Translations under genes and position numbers: made by a program | Part shown: piece by piece, positions 37,001 to 51,800 of the stretch | How positions within the stretch are numbered: position 1 is the first letter of the stretch | Layout: each line of letters begins with the position of its first letter | Notes under the pieces: generated by a model | Seen by the model: only the letters and a program-made list of their open reading frames with translations | Database searches by the model: none | What the model was told of the DNA's origin: nothing | Assembly: GCA_949752745.1 (NCBI GenBank) | Contig: OX457028.1 | Coordinates: 28,351,445 to 28,415,444 of the forward strand | Direction: 5' to 3' | From: Protula sp. h YS-2021 | Lineage: Eukaryota > Annelida > Polychaeta > Sabellida > Serpulidae | Length of the DNA stretch: 64,000 bases

Positions 37001-38373
37001 GGTACGCGAAACAGTTACTGCATGTCAATGCAAATTCTGCAGTTCATTTTCAGAACAATAAAAACCCGCGTGCAGAAAACAGTATTGACTTGGAGGACAA
37101 AGAATTAAATATATTCTTGCATATTATTTGTTTATTTATAAATACCAAAGCGATACAAAATTCCTGATGAGGCGCAAACGTCGTAAAATGTTTGTTCAAA
37201 TATACCGCCACAGCAAAAAGTTCTCGAAATTATTGCTCTGGCGTTTTGCTTCGTATATCGCTGAAAAACCACCCAGCCATGTTGAAGTTCTGCTCATCAT
37301 GCTAACACTTATGCAGGGCAAAAATTTATGAAATGTGAAAATCGCCAATGGCTATTTAAAATACAACCCTAATGCTTGTCTCCCTCAGCCTCCATATGTA
37401 AACAAATATATGGCATATGTTAAGCGTGTGATCATCACGTGTCGCACATCACAATATATGTTTTCCATATTGCTAACTTTTACAAGACTTTTGGTAAATG
37501 CGGTATTCTGATTGGCTGATTCCCAAGTCAATAATTTTCAAGTCAAGTCGAAAGGTTTCACACTTAGTTGTAACCAAATGTCAATTAAGCCATGCAACAA
37601 AGTATAGACCAGTTGCCCAAATGTTGACCTAAAAGTGAGCATTTTCTCACTGGCTAATAATATTTCATGTTGACTCAAAATAAGTCAATATCTGCCAAAT
37701 GTTAGATGAATCTTTGGCGACATGCTGAATACTAAATGGAAAGACAGGTGGTTGTATTTTTGGGATTTATAAAAACGGTATTGATTGATATCACAGTATA
37801 GTACTTTTATAAATGAAACAGAATCAGTTGTTCCAATATATCAGGAAAGTATTGACATTAAAGCAACTAGAATAAAATAAATGATATTTTGATGTAAAAA
37901 AAAAAAAAAAACACTTGAAAACTGAAATATGCCTACGTCAAATTTGAAACTCGTGGAGACCTGCAAAAGTACACAACTCAAAAACTGAACAAAGTGTTAA
38001 TTCCTTAGAGGATACCTTTGGCATTTCAATGCAGGCATGATCTAAACAGCTAGTCGCTACAAATAACTGCATCAACAAGTAGCTTTTAGACATTGCGAAA
38101 AATAGCTAGGATCTTAAGTGTCCTTACTGCTTTTCAGCAATTTATTTGAAAGCAGTCGGAGCAATTCTAAACAGTCGGAGTAAGAAATAAAACAATATGC
38201 TGCTGAGTGGTTGGCAAATATAAGAATGTAAAACTTTGTAAAAGAAGGCGAACTAAAAATCACGTCACCAACGACATCCGGAAAATACACTTGATAAAAA
38301 GAGCCACTGCCAAACTGAACAAATCTTGTGCTATAAAAATATCTGAAATAAAAATAACTGATCAGCAGTTTAT
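34009..38373. other. gene-free intergenic DNA
   Basis: AT-rich with poly-C (34340s) and poly-G (35469-35482) runs. Short open frames on both strands look random. No RNA gene recognised. Confidence 0.45.
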
Positions 38374-38631
38374 AATTGAAGGGGTCCATGCATAAACTTG
38401 ATAACTGCAGTTATCAGCAGTGGAGAAAAACGCTTTTAAAGTTTGAAATTTTAGTAACAAACATAGGTTTTTTTCCATCACATTTTCCCAAAAAAATACC
38501 CACTCCATTATCGGTTTTGAGGTGTAAGACGTACATGCGTGATAGAACAGAGGCCAAGAAATACCGTGGTGGTAATAGTGCATTTTCCTGATAAGTGGAG
38601 TTATCAAGTTTATGCATGGACCCCTTCAATT
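38374..38631. mobile_element. small MITE, 258 bp
   Basis: Perfect terminal inverted repeat of about 33 bp (aattgaaggggtccatgcat...ataact) at 38374-38406 and 38599-38631. The interior is non-coding. Similarity ends sharply at both tips. Open frames that span it on both strands are consequences of the inverted repeat. Confidence 0.85.
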
Positions 38632-39714
38632 GTATCTTAAGCAATGAACGATTCGTGATCTCTCAATACTCACATTTGGAGACAAGGCAAAAAAACGAGT
38701 AGTCAACATTCTAAGCAAGCTTTTTAATATATTACCTATTGATGCCGTCAGTGATGACAAAATGCTAAGCGTATCACAGGCCTTCTAAACGCTGGTCTGT
38801 TTTGGAGAGAGATTTGTTTCTGCTTCATGTTCTCATGTACTGAAATTACAACAAGAACCAAACATGTGCATTTTTTGTTTGTTATGAATAATAGCACTTA
38901 CTGTTTGCCACAAACCTCATTAATTTATTATCAAACCTAATTGCGATGTGCAGTGCTAGAAAATAAGAGAGAAGAAAGTTACAAGCCAGTAGAATCTTTT
39001 GTGTCTCTTCTAGCTTCTATTGTGTCATATCTATTCAGTAATATGTGGGCGGTTTTTTGAAGTTTGCCAACACAAAAGAACTACAATCTCCTCATTTTCC
39101 TCCATATATCAAGTGTAATTCAATTCTTGTCAGAAACTGTTCATATATGTCGACTGTTTTTACTTTCCGGATTCTTCAATAATGCAGCAGGTAGATTTGG
39201 TTTGTGCAAATCAGGAGATGTGTGCTGCCACCAGTAATTAAATTAAGCTAAGTGCGCAGTGAAATTACTTCTAATTGTGTATCCTTTTTTGTGAAGGAAA
39301 TGGACAGAAACATACATTTAACGTGTTTTAACTTCTCTCAGCAAAGCATTCTCATTCAGAATTAATGCAGTAGTATCTGTTGATGCTGAATAATACAGGG
39401 AAAGTAAACTAGAGACAGATGCCATGTTATACGCTTTTTTGGCCTCGTATTGTTTTGCTCCGAAGCCTGTGCTTCGAATTGTAGTTGTGGTGACATTGAT
39501 TGGTGTACAAAATGTTAGCTTCGTTGATTCTTTTTATGTTTAGGTATATGGTCTTTGATTGTGGTGACAGTTCTAGATCTACAGTAGCGAATTTTACTAA
39601 AATTATTTTTAGCTTTATTTTTCTTTGACTAGCAGTATGCTTGACTATGCTGATAATTCTAGCTGTTAATATTTAACGTTGAAATTCAGAACTTAGTGGA
39701 ATTGAGTTCCCAGT
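38632..39714. other. gene-free intergenic DNA
   Basis: Nothing recognised. Confidence 0.4.
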
Positions 39715-40025
39715 GGAACTCTGTAAGGATCCTGTACTCTAAGCGTTTAGTTGGTGAGGATTCTGTATTGTTCATGTTAAGCTCTGTAAAAAAATTCTAC
39801 TGTTAGTGTTTAGCTTGGCTTGGATTCCATACTACTAATGCTTAGTTCCGTAAGGATCCCGTACTCTTACTATTTGAATTTGTAAGAGCCCTGTATTCCC
39901 AGTTTTTAGCTGTGTCGTCATCCTGTATTGGTAGTGTCTAGTTGTTCAAAGATATTCTAAGTGTTATTACTGTAGAGTTTGTTCGAACTTTTAATGTTCA
40001 GCTCTGTAAGGACCCTGTAGTAATA
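39715..40025 (+). repeat. degenerate ~40-45-bp tandem repeat
   Basis: Seven or so diverged units of (a/t)gctctgtaaggatcctgtactcttagtgttt. Old minisatellite, non-coding. Confidence 0.6.
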
Positions 40026-40990
40026 TTATCTTATGAAATTAATTTTACGTGTGTACATAGAAATCTGTACTCAGTGCCATGTAAAATATCGGATGTCATT
40101 TGCGATGCCTCCATTTGGCACAATAAGGCAATTAATTCTTTTTAAAAGACTCTGTTTGCAGTGCAAACATTTGACAGAGGCTATTTTCTCCACTCCTTCC
40201 GTTTTTGGCAATACAAGTTTACACAACGTAACTGGAAAGTGAAGTGTTGCAATTAACAACGCACAATAGTAACGATTGAGTTACCAGATAAATGGATGAA
40301 TGAACCTATGTTCTAAAAGCAATTTTTATGCACCGACTGCATATGAAAAGTCATTTCCATTTCTGTGGACAAGTGTTGCTAACTGACTAACACGCACGAT
40401 CAAAATGCATTGAGCTTATTGACCGTATTATAGCCAGGCTTGTGTTTTGTCCTCACGTCTTATCAATAGTTTTAGGCTCCTAATGGTAATGCACTGACAT
40501 GTGCTCATATGCGAATGACCGCCGTCACAATATATTAGTTGTCTAGATCTGAAAGTGGGGGAGATCTCTGCTTGATATTTGCTAAAATGAATACACTCAC
40601 AACATTGTTTGAATAGAAGATGCAATATTTTATTTGCTAAAATGAGTATAAATAGGTTTATGAAATAACGTAAAACGAAAAAGAAAAGAGCACACTGATG
40701 TTTTTATCTCATATCAGTTTACATAAGAAACAAATTGATGGAACATACACTGTTGAGCGATCAAGAACAAGAGGGTAAAGCCTATATTTTTTGGAAATAC
40801 ATGTCAGTTACAAAGTCATTCATTCGATTAAACGGCTGACTCCCTGAGAGTCATCAGGCAAACCTTTAAATTAATTGAGCAAACACCAAGTACCAATGGC
40901 AATAAATTATTTTTCGTTCAATACATTTGCAATTTACTGATGAAGTAAGGCAACAAGTATTATCTCCTTCCTGGGATTCATTTGAATATA

Positions 40991-41733
40991 TACTCAACAA
41001 AAAAAGAAACGCAACTTTTTCAAATGGCTGTTATATTGTCAATACTGGACAGATAACAACAAAATTTAGGTATAGACTCAGAATCAATAGATAATTTCAT
41101 TTCTCTAAAAATTCAAAGCTACATTCTTATCGTTACGCTGTAATGCTTACGTAAACTGAAGGTATCCGAAAAGCAGTTCACAAGCCTAATATCTCGTGTG
41201 TCCTAATAGGGTTGAATAGGGTGTGACAAGCGGATCTGTCGGTCCTGGTCTGGGGTCGTTGACCGTGGCCTGCCCGTTCTAGGACGATCGGATGTGGACC
41301 CTGTTGTATCTAATCTTATTCTCAGGCGAGTAACCGTCGATTTGTGGACGCCAAACGCCCGCGCCACGTCAGTTGCCGTTTTTCCACTTTCCAGCATGCC
41401 GATCGCACGCTCTCGCTGAATTGCGGTTAACCGTGCCATCGGTTAGGATCGTTCCAGAAAGTTCAAATTTTGTACAACGTGCACTCTTTTCTTAAGGGTT
41501 GAGACTATTAAAAAATAATTCAATAACTCTCAGCGGTTATTTCACAATGTGCTAGACTACCAGTTTAGGTCACGTGACTGCTCGCTCCAGTTGTAAGATA
41601 GAGCGGGGAATGATTTTGACACATTGTTTGGACAATCATTTTCCAAGTAATAGAATGTACAAGAAAAATTAAATATACTAACAGAAAAAATTAACCCCCT
41701 CTATAGGTGTTGCGTTTCTTTTTTTGTTGAGTA
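40991..41733 (-). mobile_element. Tc1-type deletion derivative
   Basis: tactcaacaaaaaaagaaacgcaac at the left end and its complement at the right end, flanked by TA on both sides (40989-40990, 41734-41735). At 743 bp it is far shorter than a full Tc1 element. It keeps a transposase N-terminus on the minus strand. Confidence 0.88.
41203..41439 (-). pseudogene. Tc1-type transposase N-terminal HTH fragment
   Basis: 78 codons from ATG 41439. Residues 1-70 are a paired-like helix-turn-helix with TATDVARAFGVHKSTVTRL and the GRP-RS linker (DRPRTGRPRST) typical of Tc1 transposases. After QIRL the frame changes to unrelated residues and stops, so the catalytic DDE domain is gone. It could still encode a small DNA-binding peptide able to occupy TIRs of related elements, but there is no evidence that it is expressed. 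Confidence 0.85.
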
Positions 41734-41735
41734 TA

Positions 41736-44700
41736 CTATAACCGTACTTGGAAATACACCAAGTCCCTGTGCTTCACTTTTCGAAAAAAAGTGACACTTA
41801 CTGTTTTTATGTTTTTTCTTTACAACCATTATGGAAAGAACATATGCAACAGTAGTTGACACATATTAAAAAGCCAGCCAACCGCTGACACTTTCCGTCA
41901 TTTTATACACGTGTAACCCATTCATGCAGTTAAACTTTAACGAAAAAATTATATACGCCACAAAAGTGTTGAAACCTTCATCTTCAGAGTCTAGATTATT
42001 TTTTTATGACGAAGTAGTCTTTAGCATGACATATCGCAGCAATTTGATTGATTAATTGCAAACTGAGTGAATTAATGCATTAAGCTGTCATTAGTCTTTG
42101 GAAATATGACTAATTTTGCACTATTCCTGCCATTTTTAGATTTCATGAAAGACATAAATTAATTAAGAGTGAAACATAATAGATAATGACGAGTTGTATG
42201 TTTATAATGTAACAGATTATCACAGGAGTGATACCCGCTTACTGTTCTAAATCTGAGTTTGATGGCTTATCTTAGCTCTACAACATACATATGGAACTAT
42301 TTGTCTTAATACTATTGTTGTTTCATTGTGGAAGTTTTAGCAATAACTTAGTTCTGTCAAGTGAAGAGTGCGATTAAGAGATTAAATATACTGTCTTTAT
42401 CAGCATCGCATGTAAATATTTACAGTTATTGCATTTTGAAAAATTCTTTACTTCCCGAGATAAAATATATTAGAGAAAATATTATCTTTGTTAATTTATA
42501 TCTTTGAATAGAACCCCCGTTGGGGCACAAAGCTTCACGTCACCCTCAGAGCTATGTCACAGTTGTATAATGTTAATGGCATCGTGTTCAAAAGCTTTTC
42601 AGGTAGAAAAACTCTAAACGAACAGATGTAGCCAATGGGATATTAATAACCAGTTACAAACTTAGGATGTCCACGCTGTGATTTAGAAACTGCTTACTTG
42701 TCTAATCTTTTGTTTTCAAGTTAAGATGATAAGACGACAAACCATACCCATTTAACAAATGTTGACAACAAAAATTTTCTTCTAATTTTCTGTGATATTT
42801 CAACTATATTTTTTTTGGCAAATTTTCCTCTCAGAATAAAACGTAGAAAAATCAAAACAATAAATTTTAAACCGAATAGTATAGATAATTATAAAATTTA
42901 CTGCTAAATTTATACTATATTATTAACTCCTTTTATACTGTTTTAATTCTTTCAAATATGAAACAGAAATTTTACTTAGCAGACCAAGTGATATAAATGA
43001 ATGTTGAGCCCTATTTGTTAATAGATGCTTCTGGAATTTAAGAGTTTATTGTAGGTATGCATTTGTAGGGAAGTTGTTTTGTAAATAAGTTAAATAAACG
43101 TTCGATATTAGTGCATCATTATTAGCACTGAACAACCCGTGGGACAAAACCGAAACCAATTGTTTGACAACTGTCAGATCAATAGAAGATTCAAAATGGT
43201 TCTGCCCTGAATGGCTTTACTATACCGATCCAGTTACAGTTATTTTATTAAAATTCTGATTCAGGGTTTAGTGCTGCTGTTCTTCATGGTGTTATTGAGG
43301 GCCTAAAGATAACGAATACAAAATACGGATTGATCAATATTAAATGTTTGTGGCTACTGTTCAAATCTTAACTTTAACGTTAAAAACTTTCCGAAAGCTG
43401 AACTCAACTATATTTCTTACTTATGTGAAATCTGTTCTGTTTATATAGTTTTAGTAATGTTTATGCAAATTTTCATTATATGCATTTACATTTCAAGGAA
43501 ATGTTCCAACAGAGGACTATACCGATGTGGAAATTTTTTGCTAAATTTAAGCATAATTATATTCAATTATGTAAGGCTATATAAAGGCACAAGGAATTTA
43601 TAACTCGGAGTGCTTTTTTTGCATATTGTCTGTAATATTTACAGTGTTAACTACTATGAGGTTCTTAGCTTAGAAAGGCCGATTAAAACATTGCAGTGGC
43701 ACTTCTGATGCAAGAATCCAATATCATTATACCCGATAAACTATTCTGCTAAATCTTTGTGATATGCTGCAAAAAGGCATTCGAGAACTGGACAGAAATT
43801 ATATCAACATTTTCCGTGTAAAACGGAATAGGCAAACATACTTTTTATTCCGCAAATGTAAAAACGCACATTGTAAGAAAAAAAATCATAGTTTTGAAAC
43901 ACTCTTGTTGTCCACCTTTCTTATCTTATGTTTAGCAAATAACACAATATTTTTTTGTCTGCTTTGCATATGGGTGTTCATGCACGGCAATATAGTCGGG
44001 CTAACGACAGTGTCAAGCCTTTGACAGTCAATCAGTTGCTGGAAGTTGACAGAAACTGGGGCCAGGGTATTTGAACTTACTGGGCTAAATGTACGATAAG
44101 GACGTTTGAATGAAATCTAGCAAAATTTCTATTTAATCTAATGACGTAAAGAAGACTGTTGCTGTGAAGCATAGAAGAAAGAAAACGTAAATGGGATTCT
44201 GGTCTGGCAATTAAGCGTCTTTCAGCCGAAATGAAGGTCTCTGAGCAGTTTGCTGCAGGTACAGTGATCCACTTCATCTTGTCTCAAGTTTTTCATTTGG
44301 CCGCTGGGAAGAAAGAACAGTGTTTTATTTATATAGGAATAACAACAAGGATACCATCTTGACTTTGCGGCAACGATATTAAAGTAATCTTTTTTTACTG
44401 TATACAACAACCCTTTCAGGTCATCAAATTAAATATTTATTTCAGAGAAATAACCCATAAATGAAATAGCAGTTATTTTGAAGACTGTGTGAGCCAAACT
44501 GTTATGATTCTGTTTTGTGTAAGTTTTGTTATCCTTTGATAACAAAAACTAATTATTAGTACCTGAAAAGCGGTTAGGCTATGCATATTGTATCTTTCTA
44601 AAATAATATTAGTTCAGTGCTTCTCCGAAATGAAACATATGAATTTTGGATGGATCACAGCCATTGAAGATATTACTCGCAATCGGTACAAACGAGTTAG

Positions 44701-46829
44701 ACGTGTTTTCATGCAGAGTAAAATGGGATGAGTAAATGTGGTATTTCTTGTTGCTCAGAAATGTAAACAAATTCATATTTCTGCACATGACTAAGTAAAT
44801 TGTCACGATAAGGTGTATAGCGTTGCTTTAATACTTTTTCTACCCCATCGTCTGTCTGTCGAGTTATCCATTCATCCATACCTGGGCCAGATTTCTTTGC
44901 AAAATCTGTAAAGGGATTTTGATGAAACGAGATGTGATTACTTATGTGGATAACCTCTGATTTCTAATTTTCAAACAGAGGTAATCGCTGGATGGCAAGA
45001 TCAGGTTTTATGTCCATAGACCACACATTTGCTGCTTTGTTTTCTCTCAGTATGAAAAATGTTAGCACAACATTGCCGCAGTTCATGATGTGGCAAAGGC
45101 CTTGGATATTTGTGCAAAAGTGACAGTTCTATGCAACTTTACCATTAACAGCACAGGACCTTGAATAAATGCCCTAGGGCATCGGGCTTTGTGTCAAGAA
45201 ATAAAAACATTATTTCGTTTCTACCTCATCAGTATTCATATTGTAATTTTCAGTAAATAATTGCTTTTGGCCATTTTGATGCCATGATTAAGATCTTTTG
45301 TGAAGCAAAGTCATTGGAACAGAATTGTTTTGTGTAATCATGAAATAAGTTTTTGAAATTTATTCACCTGAAAAAAAATTATGTTGAAAATCTCCAAAGT
45401 TCTTAAACCTGTGCAAAGAGCAAAACCGAAAGGAAGTAAAATTGTGCAGTAGAATAAGAATAGAATCGTTTTTCTTAAATGAGAATTAATTCTAGTCCAG
45501 CACACAAAATGTTATAAAACGTCATTGATGTGACGAATGATAATTAGGAAGTCACTTATCTTCCATTTGATGCAATAGCTGTAGCTCCAGGCTTGTTCAT
45601 TATAGGAGTATATTTTGTGTAATGGAAAATGCAACGAACACAGCTAATGCCTCTTATGACTAAAGAGCTCAGACGAGTATAAGCACGTTTTAGTAATTAT
45701 TATCCGATCTGGTCCATCATTTGCGAATATTATATAAATCTTTTGCTTTCTGTGCTTCTACAGTTCTATTCCTCTGTCCTGCAATGAAATTAAAATGTAG
45801 TTCCATAGCTTCGACAGTTATGTAGCATGTATTATGTTAACAATGCTAAACTTTAAAGGTTTTTAGCTGCCCTAAAATAGGCATAATTTCTTATGAGAAT
45901 TTTAATAGCTGAACAATAAAGAACTGCAGTTATGAAAGAAAGTTTAGAAGAAAATCATTTAATGCACTTTTTGCCTGTCCTGTTTCGAATGATTAAGTAT
46001 AGGTGCGCCTGACGATTTCATCAAATTTCATCAAATTTCAGTGGGTAAACTTTACGTTTTCATCTGCAAACGTCATATACGGAGACTGAAAAAGGAAACA
46101 CAATTTTACAGCATGCCTTGACCCTCAATTAAAGTCAGTGATGAATGGCCGAATAGCAAACCAACAAAACAAATTGTTTGTTTCGTTTAATTTATAATAA
46201 TACTTTGGTCATTTGAATCTTTTTCCTTTACGTGATAAACCGGTAGAGGAAAAGAAGGTCACCCCGCCAGTGCCTCAACTGGAAACAAAGTTATTCTTTA
46301 TTAAGTATTATAAACACTTGCAAGTGCGATACGAAAGTTTCTAATTTGTGAAAAACGTAAAGCAGTGACAAGTCATAGTAAGTGCACCAGGGAAATTGAA
46401 GAAGTTTCACATACTATTTCACAATGTAACTTCCTGGTTCCACGTACCTTTGCAAAGCATTACCAAAAATGACAGAGTACTCGTTTAATGAGTAACATTA
46501 ACCATTTATACTATTAGCAAAGTGTTGAAGGACTTTTAAGTTTTAGTAAGTTTTTTCACTTACATTTAACTTATTCCACCTTTTGTTGTACTAAAAATAA
46601 TAATACACATAATTCACATAACACAGAAACTTATGAAATTATGGTACGCTGATACATTGTGCAAAGAAATGATTTCATTTAAAATTAATGCAAACTAGAC
46701 CGTTTTCGCCACCGATAGCAAAACTTACACTTAGGGCCACAAAAATGTGATTCCGAACGCATAAGAATTCAGAATTCTGTAAAAACAAACATTTGCTAAA
46801 AATCATGTCACGGTACCAGATGATACAAA
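41736..46829. other. gene-free intergenic DNA
   Basis: AT-rich, no recognised gene, element or RNA. Open frames of 60-86 codons (for example 43764-44024) show no family resemblance. Confidence 0.4.
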
Positions 46830-47110
46830 ACACTACGTAACACAGCTTTTGACATGCTATATCTCAGCTTAGGTCGGTAAAACGTCGATCTATGGTTGCC
46901 CCAGTACCCGGCCAAATTGCGACATTGAATCTTGTTGTAATTTGGTTTTAATTGATTGAGACAGTTTAACGTCTTTGACACAACGTTGAAGAGACGGTGG
47001 ATAAACATTGCTTTGTAAACGTTAATTATGCCATCAAAACCCACTTACGCAACATTGAGTCAGGTTGTAATTTGGTTGTGATCACATGTGCGACCATAGA
47101 TCAACTCCTT
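46830..47110. repeat. CAACGTTG-family repeat
   Basis: Shares tttgacacaacgttgaa and related words with 1166-1440. The open frame on the minus strand is repeat-derived. Confidence 0.5.
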
Positions 47111-48354
47111 TTTAAATTTTAAGTTATTCTTCTTATATTTGCAACTCGAAGGTTGAATTTATAAAATGTTGCTGATTAAGATCCACTAAGAACGAACTTG
47201 GTTACTATTATTATATACACTATGTACAGATTCTCGATCTGGGTATAGTCCACATGCAAGTTACAACTAAGCAGACGGCGTCTTTAGCATCGATTAAATA
47301 TACGCTTGATAAAAATGTTTCTAGAAGTGATGTGAATGAAAATCTTTTAAAAATTATTATATTTATTCTAATTTATTTTTAGCGAGTTAAGGAAATCTAA
47401 AATGGTAGTTACAATGTGAAAATAACTTAATAACAAGTGTAGACGGGAGTATCCCCGAAACGTGGGAGATAAGCATCCCTGTGAGATATTTGCTATTCAG
47501 CATAATGGTAGTGGAGAGATCAATAGTTTGCTTGTACTGTTAACTATACCATAGCGTGCGCCTACCTTATTTTGGGCTTCAATGGCAAAATTTCAATGTC
47601 CATTTTTGAAATGTTATCGAATTTCTGAAAAATAGAGATGGGCCAACACGAAGTGCTACAGCATGTTTCTCCAAAAAATTTGGCCGCGCTTTCCCTAAAC
47701 GTCTCACAGGCGTTAACATGGCAAGGTTACGAAACACGTTTTCTTAGTTGTTACCATTTTTTGTGAAACTCTGGAATCAGAGCCGTCAGTGCAAATGAAG
47801 TGAGCCATATTCTAGGAGGGGTGCTCTGCCGTGGTGTTGAGCGGGGAAAGGATTTCATTTTAATATGTCCCTTTTAGACTTTTATCAAGATAAGTTTATG
47901 TATTGTGCATCATATAATTTTATTAATATATTTTGTATAAAAACTTCTAAGTTGATTTTTGCAGCTCAAGAAGCATTTCTACGCTAGTAGCCTGTGCCTT
48001 TAATCCAAGGTATGAGAGTTAAAGCTCATAGGTAATACAAGACCCTAACCGAAATATGTACTAATAAGACGCCGATGTCGGTGGCTTTTATACATCATTG
48101 GTTGTGACTTCATTACCGCTCCAAAAGCTAGGTACTGGGGTTGTGTAGAAAATATCAGCATTTCCCATATATCATAGGAAACCATGATATATTTGAATTT
48201 GAAATCGGTATGAAAGTTTTTTATTTTATATTTAAACCTAAGACTATTTCTACCGTTCTTTAGACACATCAGAGACATGTTTAAATGGTAATAATTAATA
48301 TAAAACGTTTTCGCACGTATATTTTCATCATGAACAACAGTAATATATGTGTAT

Positions 48355-48870
48355 GTATATATGTCTGTCTGTTTGTCCATCAGTCTGGTCGTCGGTTCGT
48401 CTGTCCACTTGTTCATCGCCTGCTGTTACTCCTACCATTGTAATCCGATTTCTATGATGTTTGATATAGAGATGACTTGTTATAGTGTATAAGGACAAGT
48501 AATTTTTCTTTTGAACTTGACCTAATTTTGAGGTCACGCTGGCAGCGATTTTGGATTTTCACCCCCAGTTTCTTGTCAACATGATAATACACAAACTACT
48601 TCACTGATCATCATAAAATTTTAGACCCGGCTTAACCATCAAAAGGAAATGATCGAAAAAATCAAAATGCCCGCCAGCCTCAAGCTTTAATCCCCTTTCT
48701 TGCAAACCCGATAACTCGAAAAAACATTTACACATCCTCATGGAATTTTGGGCATAGGCTTACCAGTTGAAACTCCCGGTCATGACAGGTTTTCAGTTGA
48801 AAAGCAAAAATCCAAAATGGCTGCCAGTCGCCATCTCGGATTTTGATCCTCAAATTGTTGTTGGCACGAT
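48355..48870. repeat. degenerate dispersed repeat with gtctgt tract
   Basis: A (gtctgt)-rich stretch (48360-48415) followed by two or three loose ~110-bp units, each with a gattttggattt/ggctgccag block and a cataaaatttt...ggcttaacca block. A comparable gacagacggacg tract stands at 60205-60260. It looks like an old dispersed family, with no coding potential. Confidence 0.45.
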
Positions 48871-51800
48871 AAAACAAAAAACAACTTAACCGTTTGAAAG
48901 GCACACTCTGGTTTTATTTTCGGTTTCTATCGCGAAAGTTAAGATCATACACCATCTTGAATTTCATCTGCAATTTCTAATGAATGTGATGACACAAAAC
49001 TACTTGGAAATTTGGAGCCAAAGTGCATTTATGTATTGAAACAACAGAAAAAGTTCAAATCATGCCACAGCTCACTTCGTAATCGGTATCCTGTCTGGTT
49101 GGAGGCTGTACCCTCGACAATGGGTTGGTATATGTTTGTTTTGTTTCATAAGGCAGACTTTAAGTAAAAACATAATACCAGTCCCAATATGTTTATTTAT
49201 TGTTGCAATTAATTTAGTACCCAGTAATTTATCTATTTATGACATGAGTGGTATGTGTTCACAAGAAAATCGCATTCATTTGTTTTGCTTTATTGTTTCT
49301 GCCATATACTTTCTCCCACTGATCTTCCCTTTTGTTGCAATTTCATCATAGTAAATTGGTAAATATGTGACACTAACATGCTATGTCACAATTCATCATG
49401 CTATAATCACAATTGTACGTGTTTCTCTTGGTTTTTACCATAGTAGCCCAGTGCAATGCGTCGAAACGGTAAAATTAATGCAAGGCGTTAAAAAAGGACT
49501 GCCTAATAGCATACGCGCATTTACTTAAGTTAAAAACAGACTTTTAAAGTTTAATTTAATTAAGCTTCGTTACCAGACGTAGTTTGAATACTTTTTTCTT
49601 CTAATAAAATCTTTAAGAAATAAAGCAGCAACTATAGTCTACAAACGAGACCTGAATTTGGAACTAACCAAAACAATAAACTCCATGATCTCAATTACAT
49701 TTTAAAACCATAACACCATAGTCATTTTCATGGGTGTAGTTAACGCCTTGCTGGCAACCATTATCAATTAAACTGACTCTGTTTCCCGCTCTATTGTTGT
49801 TTTCTGCGAACGTTACTTTTTATGAATTATTTTAAATTTATTCATTTGCACTTGGTGATACTGCATGAGAATGGGTACAATTGTGATTTATAGTTGCACA
49901 TAGAATTGCTTTGATTTATGACATGTTTCGTTGTCACGAGAAAAAAACAAAACACAACCTCGACTTTTTGCATAAGAGGTTTATTTATGTTGTGATCCTT
50001 TTCATGGGTACTACTATTCGCTGCAGACTTTTAGTTTCCAAAGATAAACAAGTGTCCAAAGGGTACAGTGTTTCGGACAATAAACTGCTTAATAGTGGAG
50101 TGACAGCATTTGAAAATGTTCTAACATAAAAGTAAAACTTATACACAAAATTTTGAAAGCAAGCCTACAGTGAAGAAATGTTGTTTTCCTCTCGCAGGAT
50201 ACCAATCAGATAAAAAGCAATGTAGTTGCTCAGTTCTCAATGCTTCTACAATGGATATCAATTGTTTTATTATTTGTGTATATCCTTCTTGTCTGTTGCG
50301 CACATTTGTTAAGTTCATTGGGCAATGGACTGACAATATAGCAATACAGAGTATTTATTCACTGTAATATTCTTGTAGTTTCAATACTCTGATGTTCTTG
50401 TAACTATATTAGACTTGAATATTCTGGTAGTTTTATTACAATTCACAATTCTTGTAGCTTTCTTGCACTTAATTGAATCTTTATACATGCACAACAAAAA
50501 CTTTACTATTTCCCTTTGGCAGTTCATAATTTTTGTAGTGACCTTCTTCAATTGTGATCCGTTTGTTTATTATAAACTGACAGAAATCTGATCATGTAAT
50601 TTTCTATGAATTTTATATAAAATATCCTGAAAATTGTATTGGCTAATAAAAATAGCTGATAGAAATGTCCCATAATTTTTCTCTGCAATTTGTTTTCAAC
50701 CTTACCTCCTAACACGTCAGTTTATTGGAATCAACATAAAGTAAATAGCGACTCAATACACTAAAACAATTAAAAATTTTAACATAAAAACTATGGTTGT
50801 CTTGCAAAAGCTATTATTTGCTGGACATCATAGACTGTAGTGTGAACAAAACACTAATCAATAAGCAATTTTTTAAACATACTTTAGATAAAAGCGAAAT
50901 CACATCTTGAATATTGCGGTCTTTATTAATTTTTTCTTATTGGAAATCGAAGCATACCTCGGTCGTTCTTTAAATAGGATTCCACATTTACTAAACCAAG
51001 AACGACAAATCATTGATATTTTAATCCAATTACGCTGTGCCAGTGCAATAGGCAAATACTTTTTTTTGTGTGACTATTGATTAAAAGTCTGTTTGATTAC
51101 CCAGAAACATTATTAGACATTAACATATGGTTCAATACAACTTGGTCCTGTAATATAAGTTTTCTTGCAATAGCATTAAATTCAGATTTTTTATCGTTAC
51201 TCTGCAGTTTTCTTTTTTTGTTTTGTAATTACACAGCGTGCTAAATTGTAAGTTTTAAGCCTAATCTATTGATATCGATTGCAGCTAAATGCTCGGCTGT
51301 TTTATCACATGAAATTAAGTTCTAATCACCAAAGCAATCAAAATTTCGGGAAATGTAATCCTGCAAATGGTTATTCAGTGTTAGAATTGCATTCTTTTGT
51401 TAGCTGCGTTTAAGTAACAGGTATCACTCATGACTGGCAGTGTTGACTTCATCCTTTGTCACGCACTTATTATATTTTATTTGCTTTATTAATCACTAAA
51501 GTACCAACACGATATGGCTAAGCATTACCTGTATTGCACAATAAAACTGACATTCTGTGAGGCCTCCATTGAAGGTTTTTCATTCCCCGTTACCTTCTTC
51601 TAGGTTATACCCCCCCCCCCCACACACACACACACCTAAAGTTTGATTTATTGTAAACGAGCAAGTTCCAAAAACGATAATACTTATTAGAGCATGGAGT
51701 TCACATGTAATAATAAACAGCTGTTTTATTTAAAAACTGTTTGATCATAACGTTGCACTCAGTTTGTACATATCAAGAAATGAAAACAAAAATTGTAGAA

